Below, piece after piece: positions 8,864 to 17,383 of a stretch of DNA of 48,037 nt. The stretch's first letter is position 1. Every line of letters starts with the position of its first letter. A program made the position numbers and the translations under genes. The stretch comes from an uncultured Bacteroidales bacterium (GTDB taxonomy: Bacteria > Bacteroidota > Bacteroidia > Bacteroidales > F082), in contig CAMYYB010000014.1 in the NCBI GenBank assembly GCA_947303335.1, positions 1 to 48,037 of the forward strand. Reading direction: 5' to 3'. The notes beneath the pieces are model-generated. The model did not search any database and was not told where the DNA came from. It was given only the letters and a program-made list of their open reading frames with translations.

Positions 8864-10054
8864 TTACCCGAACAGGTCTTCAATCTTCATCTGGAAGAAA
8901 ACCTTAAATGGGATGCCGTCGGTACCAATGACCAAATCCCGTTTGGGATTGAACCGCTCGCGGAATTTGGGCAAGCCGCTGTTCATTCCTCGTCGGCCAC
9001 TCTTCACCTCCAAGGCGACAACCGCACCTTGCTTCACAAGGATAAAATCGACTTCATCGGAACGCTCGTGCCAATAATACACCTTGTAACCTTCCTCGTC
9101 GGCGCTTCCAAGCAGATAGGCACCTACGGCCGATTCCACCCACCGCCCCCAAACAGTAGGGTCCGTCCTGTCCTTCTCGTAGGTCGTCCCGCGATAGGCT
9201 GTCAGAAGGGCGTTGTTGTAGACCTGATATTTGGGAACCGACTGGTAACGGCGAGCCTCATCATTGGCATACTTCTGCAAGCCTGTCAGCAGGTTGCAAT
9301 CGTCGAGGATATTCAAATACGAGGACAAGGTGGTAACATTGCCCGCATCCTGCAGTTGACCCAACGTCTTGGTAAGCGACAACAATTCAGCGGAATAGGA
9401 GCAACCTATCTCAAACAACTGCTTCATCAAGGCAGGCTTGTAGATATTGGAAGTCAAGACGACATCCTTTTCGATGGCGGGAGCCACGAGCGAGTCCTTC
9501 ACATATTTTCTCCAGCGCCGCATATCCTTGATAAAAGTCGCCGTACCGGGATAACCGCCATAATAAATCCACTCGTCAAGGGTCCATCCGAAAGCATCGC
9601 TCATCTCCTTGTAAGTCCAGTGCCCTAACCGTATCAACTCGAAACGGCCGGCAAGCGACTCTGTCAATCCTCGGCGCAGCATCAGTCGCGACGACCCAAG
9701 CAGGAACAGCTTCAACTGCCGACGGCTACGGGTGTCGGCATCCCATTCGCGCTTGACAATTTCGCTCCAATTCTTTATTTTCTGGACTTCGTCAATGACA
9801 AGTACCGCCTCCGCCTGCTGTTGGGTGTCCATTTGGCTTCTGACGCTCTCCCATATCCGTCGAATCCAGTCTGTATCTTCCTCGTCAATACCGTCCGCAT
9901 TATAAAGGTAGTGAGGCAACGGGCAATCGGCCAACACTTGGTCCATCAATGTCGACTTCCCTACCTGTCGCGGACCTGCCAACACTTGAATGAACCGACG
10001 GGGTTCATTCATGCGATCGAGGATGTCTGAAAACAGCTGCCTTTTATACTCCAT
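8864..10054 (-). CDS. AAA family ATPase with C-terminal DUF4143 domain
   Basis: A 396-residue cytoplasmic protein. Walker A is GPRQVGKS (residues 27-34), Walker B is VLVIDEVQ (84-91) and a sensor-like LLGSSRL follows near 118. The middle part has the AGRFELIRLG and YYGGYPGT motifs of the AAA_14/DUF4143 family. The C-terminal DEVDFIL...ALEVKSG resembles the core of PD-(D/E)xK nuclease folds. I chose the ATG at 10054; a TTG three codons upstream is possible. The start is 17 bp after the last unit of a strict 22-bp repeat array, which therefore covers the promoter. These ATPases are abundant in gut Bacteroidales and their cellular role is not established. Confidence 0.88.
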   Translation of the reverse strand: MEYKRQLFSDILDRMNEPRRFIQVLAGPRQVGKSTLMDQVLADCPLPHYLYNADGIDEEDTDWIRRIWESVRSQMDTQQQAEAVLVIDEVQKIKNWSEIVKREWDADTRSRRQLKLFLLGSSRLMLRRGLTESLAGRFELIRLGHWTYKEMSDAFGWTLDEWIYYGGYPGTATFIKDMRRWRKYVKDSLVAPAIEKDVVLTSNIYKPALMKQLFEIGCSYSAELLSLTKTLGQLQDAGNVTTLSSYLNILDDCNLLTGLQKYANDEARRYQSVPKYQVYNNALLTAYRGTTYEKDRTDPTVWGRWVESAVGAYLLGSADEEGYKVYYWHERSDEVDFILVKQGAVVALEVKSGRRGMNSGLPKFRERFNPKRDLVIGTDGIPFKVFFQMKIEDLFG

Positions 10055-10070
10055 AATGCTCAATTTTAAA

Positions 10071-10190
10071 TTACAAAATGTTCAAATCTCCATTACAAAA
10101 TGTTCAAATCTCTATTACAAAATGTTCAAATCTCTATTACAAAATGTTCAAATCTCAGTTACAAAATGTTCAAATCTCGGCTGCAAAAAT
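10071..10190. repeat. 22-bp tandem array upstream of the ATPase gene
   Basis: The 19-mer TTACAAAATGTTCAAATCT begins at 10071, 10093, 10115, 10137 and 10159, a perfect 22-bp period. Units are separated by three variable bases, and a decayed sixth unit starts at 10181 (CTGCAAAAAT). The array ends 17 bp from the minus-strand start codon. Two turns of helix per unit put every copy on the same DNA face, as expected for cooperative binding. No spacer diversity is seen, so it is not CRISPR. Confidence 0.95.
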
Positions 10191-10268
10191 AATTCTTTTT
10201 ACTTTATAAAGCCCTCTATTTTCATTTTTTATACAAAAAACTCCTATTTCGCAGAATAAATCACCCCA

Positions 10269-11675
10269 CTACACCAGTCCTCGTGCCGACAACTTCAACC
10301 AATTCCATGCAAGCAGGGCCACAAAGAGCAGACCGCAATAGACATACAGCAACTTTAGATCCTTATGTCTCAGATGCGTCATTGCGTAGGCCGACATCAG
10401 GAGTAACATAGGTATTGCCGCTTCGTGATACCGTTCGGAATTGGCGGCAAAAGAAAACATAATCAAAGCCAAATAAGACAACTCGAAGGCACCCACCAGA
10501 ATGAAATTGCGCCATTTCTTCTGACGGATAGCCATCACTATGGACAGCATCGCAAAGAAAGCCATAAAGTTCTTCACGTATGTGCTGCCATGAATCATCT
10601 TGTTATTGTCGGGAGACTCTTCCACCATTGGGGACAAAGGCAACACAAAAGCACCGGGAGCCATATACCAGCTCTTGGCTAACTCGCTATACTTCAATCC
10701 CATCGATTCATATAACTCAGACCGATAGCTCATCTCTGCGAATCTCACTTTGTAAATGGTTTTCATCTCACTTCCGATTGAAGTGAAAAGAAACACGAGA
10801 AACACCAGTATCACACCAGCGACACCAACCATCTTGCCCCGTTTTGTAACCAAGCCGTCAGAAAACAAGATAAAGACCAAGCAGGCGAAAATGAGGCACA
10901 TCCCGACAATAGTTCGGAATCCGAAAGTCAGCCCCGTCAGCAAAACAGGAACCAGAATATTCCAAAAGGTATAACGTTTGCTGCGAATGAGCCAATCGAT
11001 GCGCTCGAGGGCAAAGACGGAAAGAAACATCAGTTCCGTTTCCTTGCTGTGAATGCCGCAAATCTGTACCAATATAGGCATAAACACACACAGCACAGCC
11101 GCCAATCGGCCCGTTGACTCGCCAAAGGTACGCTTTCCCAATTTGTACACCAACACACAAAGATAGGCACTCATCACTCCTTTGAAGATACGCGGCACCA
11201 ACAGACTATGACCAAAAACGAAATAGACCAAAGTCAGCCACAAAGGATAGCCCTGATCGGAAAATCCCATCGTGGTGCATCGCATATACCTGACGACGCT
11301 CATGAGGTCACCTTGCTTCAGCCATTGGGCGCAAAGCAAGGCGGAACCGTGATACCATCTACTGTCGGCAGCGTCGTATTCGTAGGACATTCCCGTTTCA
11401 TAATAATAGTAATACCCAACGCCTACTGCATACGCCACACGGATAACCAACGCCACAAAAAACACCTTAAGCAAAAAACTCTTCGTGCTGTTGTCTTTCC
11501 ATCGGGGATAGAAGACAGCCGTCATCACAAAGAAAAACAACACCTCGCCTATACCCCATAGTATCCATTTCAGTTGAAGGGCATACTCACGAAACAGCAA
11601 ACTAACGGTGAGAAGAGCCAGCAGATAAACCCCAATACCACAAAGGCAGATATGTTGAATTAATTTCTTACTCAT
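10269..11675 (-). CDS. Multi-pass membrane glycosyltransferase (ArnT/PMT-like)
   Basis: A 468-residue protein with about ten or more hydrophobic segments. Between the second and third segments lies an extracytoplasmic loop with YEYDAADSRWYHG. Aspartates in this place are typical of GT-C enzymes that transfer sugars from polyprenyl-phosphate carriers (GT39/GT83-like). The acceptor cannot be told from sequence. The ATG at 11675 overlaps the stop of the upstream BACON lipoprotein gene by one base (TGATG), which suggests coupled translation. I see no repeat or transfer sign. An alternative is a Wzy-like or generic integral membrane protein. Confidence 0.65.
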   Translation of the reverse strand: MSKKLIQHICLCGIGVYLLALLTVSLLFREYALQLKWILWGIGEVLFFFVMTAVFYPRWKDNSTKSFLLKVFFVALVIRVAYAVGVGYYYYYETGMSYEYDAADSRWYHGSALLCAQWLKQGDLMSVVRYMRCTTMGFSDQGYPLWLTLVYFVFGHSLLVPRIFKGVMSAYLCVLVYKLGKRTFGESTGRLAAVLCVFMPILVQICGIHSKETELMFLSVFALERIDWLIRSKRYTFWNILVPVLLTGLTFGFRTIVGMCLIFACLVFILFSDGLVTKRGKMVGVAGVILVFLVFLFTSIGSEMKTIYKVRFAEMSYRSELYESMGLKYSELAKSWYMAPGAFVLPLSPMVEESPDNNKMIHGSTYVKNFMAFFAMLSIVMAIRQKKWRNFILVGAFELSYLALIMFSFAANSERYHEAAIPMLLLMSAYAMTHLRHKDLKLLYVYCGLLFVALLAWNWLKLSARGLV

Positions 11676-12481
11676 CAATCCAAAAATATAGGTCCGCGAC
11701 CTTTACGACGCGACATCTTTTGTTGCAGCCTATACTTATCGTCAGGATGGATAGTACCTACTCTACACATATCGACATGTTCGAAGTAATGCGGCTTGTA
11801 CTCGTGGAAAAACCTGAACAACGTATCACTGGCCACCAATACGTTAGCGGCATAAATCTCCGGTCCCAAGTCGGTCTGGTAGATAATATGCAGAATAAGG
11901 CTGTCGGGAACGAGCCAATACTTGAAAGGCCACCAGGCCACCGTATCGGAGTGATGGTCGCGCTGGATGCCCACACTATCCGCTTGAAAAAACAAAAGGT
12001 AACCTGATGTGGTATCGTAAGGATCGTACTGATATTTTTTGTACTCGTCCTCGACAATCTGGTTGTTAAAGTCAGTTACCCAACGCTCACGCTCTATCAC
12101 CCCATACACTTTATTCTCCATACTATAAGAAGTCAACTTGTTTTGGGAGACAACAACCGAAATACTCTCGTTGTTTCGAACCGAATTGACGGAAAATGAA
12201 GCATCGCGATAATCCCCATCGGTGTAAGCTTCGACCGTCACCACAACAATACTATCCTTGACGCCACCCGACATTGGCGAGATAGTGTACCAATCGGCCT
12301 GCCCGTTTTTGGTAATGGTCCAATTGCTGTTGGCTCTGACGACCAAGATTTGTGAAGTGGCGTTCAAGCCAAAATAGAGGTTTTGTGTCGAAACCCAAAG
12401 GCTGTCTTTCTTGCGGCAACCCGTGAGTACAGAAACGGCCACAAGCAGCAGCACAACTATCTTGAATAATCTGGTTTTCAT
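11675..12481 (-). CDS. BACON-domain lipoprotein
   Basis: A 268-residue lipoprotein with signal MKTRLFKIVVLLLVAVSV and lipobox LTGC. Residues about 27-115 form a BACON-type domain (LYFGLNATSQILVVRANSNW, then WYTISPMSGG and VVVSQN), a fold linked in Bacteroidetes to carbohydrate or mucin binding at the cell surface. The remaining 150 residues have no motif I recognise. The ATG at 12481 gives the clean signal peptide; a longer start 27 bp upstream does not. It is likely the first gene of an operon with the membrane glycosyltransferase. Confidence 0.8.
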   Translation of the reverse strand: MKTRLFKIVVLLLVAVSVLTGCRKKDSLWVSTQNLYFGLNATSQILVVRANSNWTITKNGQADWYTISPMSGGVKDSIVVVTVEAYTDGDYRDASFSVNSVRNNESISVVVSQNKLTSYSMENKVYGVIERERWVTDFNNQIVEDEYKKYQYDPYDTTSGYLLFFQADSVGIQRDHHSDTVAWWPFKYWLVPDSLILHIIYQTDLGPEIYAANVLVASDTLFRFFHEYKPHYFEHVDMCRVGTIHPDDKYRLQQKMSRRKGRGPIFLD

Positions 12482-12505
12482 ATCGATTATTGTTGTTTGT
12501 GTTTG

Positions 12506-12513
12506 CAAAAGTA
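12506..12513 (-). promoter_or_regulatory. -7 box (TACTTTTG) for the BACON lipoprotein operon
   Basis: The minus strand reads TACTTTTG, with TTGAATCC 18 bp upstream as the -33 element. The upstream part lies inside the last codons of the RNase R gene. Confidence 0.55.
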
Positions 12514-12527
12514 TGACTTTTTAGGAT

Positions 12528-14723
12528 TCAATAGCGTTTTTTCTTTTTCTTGGGCATTGGCCAGTCGGCCAGCATCTCGAAGTCCATCTTGTGCTTGAAC
12601 AAATCTACAGCTTTCACGCGGATACGTACCTCGTCACCCAATTGGATAACATGCCCCGTATCTTGTCCGATGACGCGGAAGTTGTCGTCGTCAAGATAAT
12701 AGATGTCACCCGGAAGGTTCTCGTAGCGCACCAATCCCTCACATTTGTTGTCCTTCAGTTCCACAAAGAGGCCCCACTTGCTGACACCTGAAACCAAGCC
12801 TTCGAACACTTGCCCGATTTTATCCTGCAAGTATTCTGCCTGCTTGTATTTCACCGACTGGCGTTCCATATCTTCAGCCTGCTTCTCCATCTCACTGGCA
12901 TGCTTACACATTTCCTCATAGTCCTTCTTGTTGACCGAGCCCTGATGCTCCAAAAGATACCGCTCGATGAGGCGATGCACCATCAGGTCGGGATAGCGGC
13001 GAATGGGAGATGTAAAATGGGTATAATAGTCAAACGAAAGGCCATAGTGCCCGATGTTGTCTGTCGAATACACCGCTTTAGCCATAGTGCGAACCGCCAC
13101 CGACTCAATCAAGTTTTTCTCTCCCTTGCCCTCCACATCTTCGAACAGCTTATTGTAGGAACGCACAAGTTTATCACGGTTGCTAATGTCCAGCGAGTAA
13201 CCGAGTCGCGAAAGCAGCAACATGAACTTGTTGAGTTTCTCGGGATTAGGCTCATCATGCACACGATACACAAAGGTATGGTTGTGCCATTGGCTCTCAG
13301 GTTTTCCAAATGTTTCTGCTACCGTACGATTAGCCAGCAACATAAAGTCCTCGATAAGTTCGTGGCTCTCGTTTTGCACGCGGATATACGTGTCAATGGG
13401 TTTCTTGTTTTCGTCCAGAATAAAACGGACCTCTTCTGAATGGAAGTTGATGCTACCAGCAGCCATACGTTGCTCGCGGAGCTTGGTGGCCAAACGGTGG
13501 AATGTCAGAATCTCCTCCTTGTAGTCTCCCTCACCGCCCTCAATCATAGCTTGCACTTCCTCGTAGGCATAACGACGACACGACTTGATGATGGTCTTCC
13601 CAATCCAGCGGTCATAAATCTTGGCTTCGTCGTCCATCTCGAAGACGACGGAGAAGGTCAGTTTTTCTTCATCGGGGCGCAGCGAGCATACATTGTTGCA
13701 GAGCTTTTCAGGAAGCATGGGGATGGTACGGTCAACGAGATACACCGAAGTGCCACGCGCCAAAGCCTCTTGGTCGATAGCGGAGCCTATGCGGACATAA
13801 TGCGACACATCGGCAATGTGGACTCCCACTTCCCAATGACCGTTGTCCATCTTACGCAACGAGATGGCATCGTCAAAATCTTTGGCATCAGCGGGGTCAA
13901 TGGTGACGGTGAACACGGAACGAAAATCGCGACGCTTTTTTATCTCATCGCCCTTAATGACAACCGGAATCCTGTCAGCCTCACGCTCCACTTCCTCAGG
14001 AAAGTCGATGGGATATTCATGGGCAGCGAGAATACTCTCCATCTCTACATCGTTCTCGCCTGGTTTGCCTAATACGCGGACAATCTCGCCAAAGGGATTA
14101 CCCGACCCATCGGGCCAATCAAGCAGATGGGCAATGACCTTCTGTCCATCTTTGGCTCCGTGCAACTCGCCACGTGGGATAAAAATATCGACAGGCATCC
14201 ATTCCACATCGGGACGGACGTAGACGTAACCGTGAGAGATGTTGAGCAGTCCGACAAACTCAGTGTGCCTGCGTTGCAGCACCTCCACAATCTCGCCCTC
14301 GGGCTTGCTGTTGTTGCGCTTGGGAAACATCGCCACACGCACTCGGTCGCCGTGAAGTGCCTTATAGGTATTGTTAGCAGCGATAAAAATGTCCTCGCCC
14401 CCACCATCGTCGAGTACGACGTAGGCTTTGCCCGTCGACTTCATCTCAACGGTACCTTCCACATATTTCGTCTTAGGACCGAACTGAGCCATTCCTGCGG
14501 CACTCATCACATAACTATAAGGACGAGTCTCCTGAAGCAGTCCTTTGTCTTTTAAGTCGATAAGCAGATTATACACCACGTCTTTCCCCGCTTGGTCTTT
14601 GATGCCCATCAACTTGCAGACCTGCTTGTAGTTTTTCGGACGAAACGGCGCATCGGCAAAGATGCCGAGGATGACGCTGGTGAACGTACTTAGTTTATTC
14701 TCTATTTTCTTTTTCTTAGGCAT
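12528..14723 (-). CDS. rnr: Ribonuclease R
   Basis: A 731-residue 3'-5' exoribonuclease of the RNB family that degrades structured RNA. It begins with a winged-helix-like segment, followed by cold-shock domains (about 85-240). The RNB catalytic motif DPADAKDFDDA (276-286) holds the metal-binding aspartates. The late YTHFTSPIRRYPDLMVHR motif follows, and then an S1 domain (about 640-715, VFEGLVSGVSKWGLFVEL). The lysine-rich ends (KKKK) are usual in this enzyme. The length fits the family. It lies 28 bp downstream of the RNase H1 gene on the same strand, giving a two-gene RNA-turnover unit. Confidence 0.96.
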   Translation of the reverse strand: MPKKKKIENKLSTFTSVILGIFADAPFRPKNYKQVCKLMGIKDQAGKDVVYNLLIDLKDKGLLQETRPYSYVMSAAGMAQFGPKTKYVEGTVEMKSTGKAYVVLDDGGGEDIFIAANNTYKALHGDRVRVAMFPKRNNSKPEGEIVEVLQRRHTEFVGLLNISHGYVYVRPDVEWMPVDIFIPRGELHGAKDGQKVIAHLLDWPDGSGNPFGEIVRVLGKPGENDVEMESILAAHEYPIDFPEEVEREADRIPVVIKGDEIKKRRDFRSVFTVTIDPADAKDFDDAISLRKMDNGHWEVGVHIADVSHYVRIGSAIDQEALARGTSVYLVDRTIPMLPEKLCNNVCSLRPDEEKLTFSVVFEMDDEAKIYDRWIGKTIIKSCRRYAYEEVQAMIEGGEGDYKEEILTFHRLATKLREQRMAAGSINFHSEEVRFILDENKKPIDTYIRVQNESHELIEDFMLLANRTVAETFGKPESQWHNHTFVYRVHDEPNPEKLNKFMLLLSRLGYSLDISNRDKLVRSYNKLFEDVEGKGEKNLIESVAVRTMAKAVYSTDNIGHYGLSFDYYTHFTSPIRRYPDLMVHRLIERYLLEHQGSVNKKDYEEMCKHASEMEKQAEDMERQSVKYKQAEYLQDKIGQVFEGLVSGVSKWGLFVELKDNKCEGLVRYENLPGDIYYLDDDNFRVIGQDTGHVIQLGDEVRIRVKAVDLFKHKMDFEMLADWPMPKKKKKRY

Positions 14724-14751
14724 AAATCATTGTTTTAAGGAAGCCCCTTTC

Positions 14752-15393
14752 TCATTTCCTCCCGAAGTCGGCGGGGATTTCTCCCCATATCTCAGTCTTC
14801 CACTTCAGAATCGGGACTTCGATTGTATTGTTTTTCAGCCAGTTCTCAGCGCGTTGAATCAGCTCAAAAAGATAGGCGTTTTTATCGTTGGGAGGCAGTT
14901 TGGTCTTGCATTGCTTCTGTTTAATCCACAACTGGGCATTCACCGAGTCGCTATAGATGGGATAGCTAAAGTGTTTCTGTTTCTGCCAGGCGAGGGCATG
15001 AACAATGGCCAGAAACTCGCCGATGTTGTTCGTGCCGTTCTCAAACTGTGGACTCTTGAAAAGGCTAACACGGGTGGGCGGTTGGGTGCCGAAGTCGACA
15101 AACACCCCTTGATATTCCATCTTGCCCGGATTCCCCGAACAAGCCGCATCGACGGCAATAGCCGGACTAACGGGTTGTTCCTTTGCTGTCGAAAGGTCAA
15201 CCACGGGAACCGTATCCTTACCCCAATAGGCATCGGGGCCATCCTTGAAAGCCGTTTCGGCAGACAGCCTATCGGGAAAGCTCTTGTATCGGGCTCCCTT
15301 GAAGCCTGCAATCTCTTTCTCACAAGCTTCCCAACTGTCATAAACCCCTGGATTACTGCCTTTCCAAACGACGTAAAACTTATTCTTTTTCAT
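14752..15393 (-). CDS. rnhA: Ribonuclease H1 with N-terminal RNA:DNA hybrid-binding (viroplasmin) domain
   Basis: A 213-residue enzyme that removes RNA from RNA-DNA hybrids. Residues 4-45 form the viroplasmin-like hybrid-binding domain (FYVVWKG, GVYDSWEACEKEI, GARYKSF). The catalytic RNase H fold follows, with the acidic residues in AVDAACSGNPG, NNIGEFLAI and YSDSVNAQLWI. This two-domain form is common in Bacteroidetes. I chose the ATG at 15393. A -7 box (TATCTTTG, 15398-15405) ends only four bases before it, so the transcript may be leaderless, or the promoter may belong to a later start. It is probably cotranscribed with rnr. Confidence 0.9.
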   Translation of the reverse strand: MKKNKFYVVWKGSNPGVYDSWEACEKEIAGFKGARYKSFPDRLSAETAFKDGPDAYWGKDTVPVVDLSTAKEQPVSPAIAVDAACSGNPGKMEYQGVFVDFGTQPPTRVSLFKSPQFENGTNNIGEFLAIVHALAWQKQKHFSYPIYSDSVNAQLWIKQKQCKTKLPPNDKNAYLFELIQRAENWLKNNTIEVPILKWKTEIWGEIPADFGRK

Positions 15394-15397
15394 AGTG

Positions 15398-15405
15398 CAA
15401 AGATA
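15398..15405 (-). promoter_or_regulatory. -7 box (TATCTTTG) four bases before rnhA ATG
   Basis: A consensus box on the minus strand, separated from the start codon by CACT. Transcription would begin at or next to the ATG, leaving no room for a leader. Confidence 0.5.
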
Positions 15406-15458
15406 GACAAAAAAATCCATACGCGATGTGGCTCACCTATGGATTTGTGTTTGTCGTG

Positions 15459-15530
15459 TAGCCCTACTAGGACTCGAACCTAGATCTAAAGTTTAGGAAA
15501 CTTCCGTTCTATCCCTTGAACTATAAGGCC
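15459..15530 (-). tRNA. tRNA-Arg (anticodon CCU)
   Basis: A full cloverleaf on the minus strand: acceptor GGCCTTA paired with TAGGGCT (two G-U pairs), D stem GTTC/GAAC, anticodon stem GAAGT/ACTTT around the loop TTCCTAA (anticodon CCT), and T stem CTAGG/CCTAG around TTCGAGT. No CCA is encoded, and ACAC follows the acceptor. It reads the arginine codon AGG. It lies between the RNase H1 and exonuclease III genes. Confidence 0.95.
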
Positions 15531-15607
15531 CTTCGACGGATTCCGTCTTGCAGATTGTCGCTGCAAAAGTACGGATTTTTTCCAAATTACAAGACTTATG
15601 TTGAAAA

Positions 15608-16369
15608 TTAGCTCAATTCAAGCACAATGGGGCAGTGGTCGGAGTGCATCACCTGTGGCAGAATGTCGACACCAGCAATGCGGCTTTCCATGTTGTCCGT
15701 CACGATATGATAGTCGATGCGCCAGCCGAGGTTCTTCGCCCGTGCTCCGGCCCGGAAGCTCCACCAGCTGTAGTGACCAGGCTCTTTCACCAAGTGACGG
15801 AAGGTGTCGATATAGCCGTCGCTGAGGAAGTCGGTCACCCATTGCCGCTCTTCGGGGAGGAAGCCCGACGAGTTGGCATTCGACTTGGGATTGTGGATGT
15901 CGATGGCCTCGTGGCAGATGTTGTAGTCGCCTGAGAGTACCAGATTGGGACGTTCTTTCCTCAGCTGGTTGACGTAGCGGCGGAAGAAGTCGAGCCACTC
16001 CATCTTGAAGGCTTGGCGCTCGTCGCCAGTGGTGCCTGAAGGGTGATAGACACTCACCACCGAGAGGTCGCCGAAGTCGGCACGGAGGAAACGGCCCTCG
16101 TTGTCGTATAAGGGTTCGTTCATACCATAGACCACGTTGTCGGGTTCCTGTTTCGTGATGAGGCCCACGCCGCTATAGCCTTTCTTTTGGGCAGGGAACC
16201 AATAGTGATGGTAGCCCATCATCTCAAAGTCCATCAAGGGGATTTGGTCAGGGGTGGCTTTCAGCTCCTGGAAGCAGAGCACATCAGGCTGGTATTCGTT
16301 GATCCATTGCAACAGGCCCTTGTTGATGGCGGCCCGTATGCCGTTGACGTTGTAGCTGACGATTTTCAT
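15608..16369 (-). CDS. xth: Exodeoxyribonuclease III (AP endonuclease)
   Basis: A 253-residue enzyme of the Xth/ExoA family that cuts DNA at abasic sites and acts as a 3'-5' exonuclease. The family motifs are present: MKIVSYNVNGIRA (1-13), CFQELKA with the metal-binding glutamate, SVYHPSG, LSGDYNICH and the C-terminal SDHCPIVLEL with the catalytic D-H pair. I chose the ATG at 16369, which starts the conserved motif. Its promoter, leader and first ten coding bases lie in a 96-bp segment that is repeated at 17384-17479, on the far side of a three-gene cassette. Confidence 0.95.
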   Translation of the reverse strand: MKIVSYNVNGIRAAINKGLLQWINEYQPDVLCFQELKATPDQIPLMDFEMMGYHHYWFPAQKKGYSGVGLITKQEPDNVVYGMNEPLYDNEGRFLRADFGDLSVVSVYHPSGTTGDERQAFKMEWLDFFRRYVNQLRKERPNLVLSGDYNICHEAIDIHNPKSNANSSGFLPEERQWVTDFLSDGYIDTFRHLVKEPGHYSWWSFRAGARAKNLGWRIDYHIVTDNMESRIAGVDILPQVMHSDHCPIVLELS

Positions 16370-16455
16370 AGGTTTTCTGTCATTCAAATTCGCTGCGAAG
16401 ATAGGGAAAATTTGCCAAAAGTGTCCACAACTCGAAATTTTATTGAGATATGGAC
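16360..16455. repeat. 96-bp direct repeat, copy A (xth 5' end)
   Basis: Copy A matches 17384-17479 at 93 of 96 positions. It holds the first ten coding bases of xth (ATGAAAATCG on the minus strand), its leader and its -7 box (TATCTTCG, minus strand, 16396-16403). Similarity stops abruptly at both ends. Together with copy B it brackets the three-gene cassette. Confidence 0.95.
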
Positions 16456-16477
16456 GGAAGACAGGGCTTACTGTCTC

Positions 16478-16756
16478 TTATTTCTCATAATAGCCTTTTT
16501 TGCTATACTGAGTCCAGCGAATGTACATCTCCTGATAATGATCCTTGATAAACTCGGAAATCTTAGCAATTTCCCGGTCATTAAGGATACCACGGTTTTG
16601 CAGGACTGAATCGCCGTTGCTCTTCACGAAAAACTTGGCAGAACCGCCCTCAGTAAGCTTTTTGTCACTGGCATGTACGTGCATACATTCCACTACGCAA
16701 AACGACGTAAAATACAAATAGTACCCCGCTACCTTAAAGTCGTAATACTTTGGCAT
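16478..16756 (-). CDS. DUF4160 family small protein
   Basis: A 92-residue protein matching the DUF4160 pattern: a short beta start (MPKYYDFKVAGYYLYF), the ECMHVHASD segment with the conserved histidines, AKFFV, a short VLQNRGILNDREIAKI stretch and the terminal IKDHYQEMYIRW helix. DUF4160 genes often sit in small-gene pairs thought to be toxin-antitoxin-like; the activity is not known. I chose the ATG at 16756; a GTG one codon earlier starts right after the previous stop. It is the last gene of the three-gene cassette. Confidence 0.7.
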   Translation of the reverse strand: MPKYYDFKVAGYYLYFTSFCVVECMHVHASDKKLTEGGSAKFFVKSNGDSVLQNRGILNDREIAKISEFIKDHYQEMYIRWTQYSKKGYYEK

Positions 16757-16759
16757 CAC

Positions 16760-16981
16760 TCAGTCCTCCATATATTTCAAGTTCTGCTTCAGGTAACTGC
16801 TCGCAATGGAGAGCTCAATATCGTCCATCGAGGTCTCTAGCACCTCGCCATCAGCGCTAAACACAACAGCCTTGTCGGGACGGTTCAGATTCAACACATG
16901 GATGCCATCTTCCTTGCGGGTAAAAGCGTATCCGTTGACGATGATGTCGGCCATATCAGCAATAGTCTTGATATCAGGCAT
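16760..16981 (-). CDS. Small conserved partner of DUF4160 protein
   Basis: A 73-residue acidic protein without a recognised domain. It contains a DGIHVLNLNRPDKAVVF beta segment and ends in a helical ASSYLKQNLKYMED tail. It overlaps the end of the upstream 99-residue gene by 8 bp and abuts the DUF4160 gene, so the three are translated as one unit. Its size and acidity would suit an antitoxin or adaptor, which is inference from context. Confidence 0.65.
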   Translation of the reverse strand: MPDIKTIADMADIIVNGYAFTRKEDGIHVLNLNRPDKAVVFSADGEVLETSMDDIELSIASSYLKQNLKYMED

Positions 16982-17273
16982 AAGCTACACGCACTGTTTT
17001 AATTGGTTTTAAAAAAGTATCGGAGTCGATATACAATCCGGCAAGGATGGGTTTGAGGTCTATGTATTCCTCTTCTGGCTCGGCATTATGGCTGTACTTG
17101 GCCAGAACCACCAAATAACCGTCGTCCCACTTCACAACATCCACATAGCGCTCTAAGCTATAGGGAGCCCTAAAACGGATATGATAGTCCCCGAAGTTAA
17201 AGGCCGTAAACCCATCGCTGCTGCTGAGGATAGCCTCGTTCTCATTGGATTCTATGTTGTTATGTTCTGCCAT
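16974..17273 (-). CDS. Small conserved protein, first gene of the DUF4160 cassette
   Basis: A 99-residue acidic protein of no recognised family. Its core reads GDYHIRFRAPYSLERYVDVV, then KWDDGYLVVLAKYSH and EEYIDLKPILAGLYID, a pattern of beta strands with a tyrosine-rich surface. It has its own promoter (17299-17322) inside the cassette and overlaps the next gene by 8 bp. The partner set and compact size suggest a toxin-antitoxin-like or regulatory module. No catalytic motif is visible. Confidence 0.65.
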   Translation of the reverse strand: MAEHNNIESNENEAILSSSDGFTAFNFGDYHIRFRAPYSLERYVDVVKWDDGYLVVLAKYSHNAEPEEEYIDLKPILAGLYIDSDTFLKPIKTVRVAYA

Positions 17274-17298
17274 TTATATTTACTCTTCTATTCGAATG

Positions 17299-17322
17299 CA
17301 AAATTACAAATAACATTCCAAA
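17299..17322 (-). promoter_or_regulatory. Promoter of the DUF4160 cassette
   Basis: The minus strand has TTTG (17322-17319) and then TAATTTTG (17306-17299) 16 bp later, 26 bp before the first start codon of the trio. This is a good match to the Bacteroidetes -33/-7 pattern. Confidence 0.65.
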
Positions 17323-17383
17323 CCTTGGGATTTCTTCTAAAGATTTTTTCGACAAAGGGATTAAAGGATTACCTTGTTCCTAG

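Noticed and set aside
8846..9628. 260-residue plus-strand frame
   Set aside because: It is antisense to the AAA/DUF4143 ATPase with its clear Walker motifs, and shows no domain of its own.
10071..10190. CRISPR array (19-mer repeats)
   Set aside because: Only three bases separate the units and there is no cas gene. It is a plain tandem array.
16360..16455. Target-site duplication of a simple insertion sequence
   Set aside because: 96 bp is far longer than usual target duplications and no transposase is in the cassette. Recombination or an element carrying the xth 5' end is more likely.
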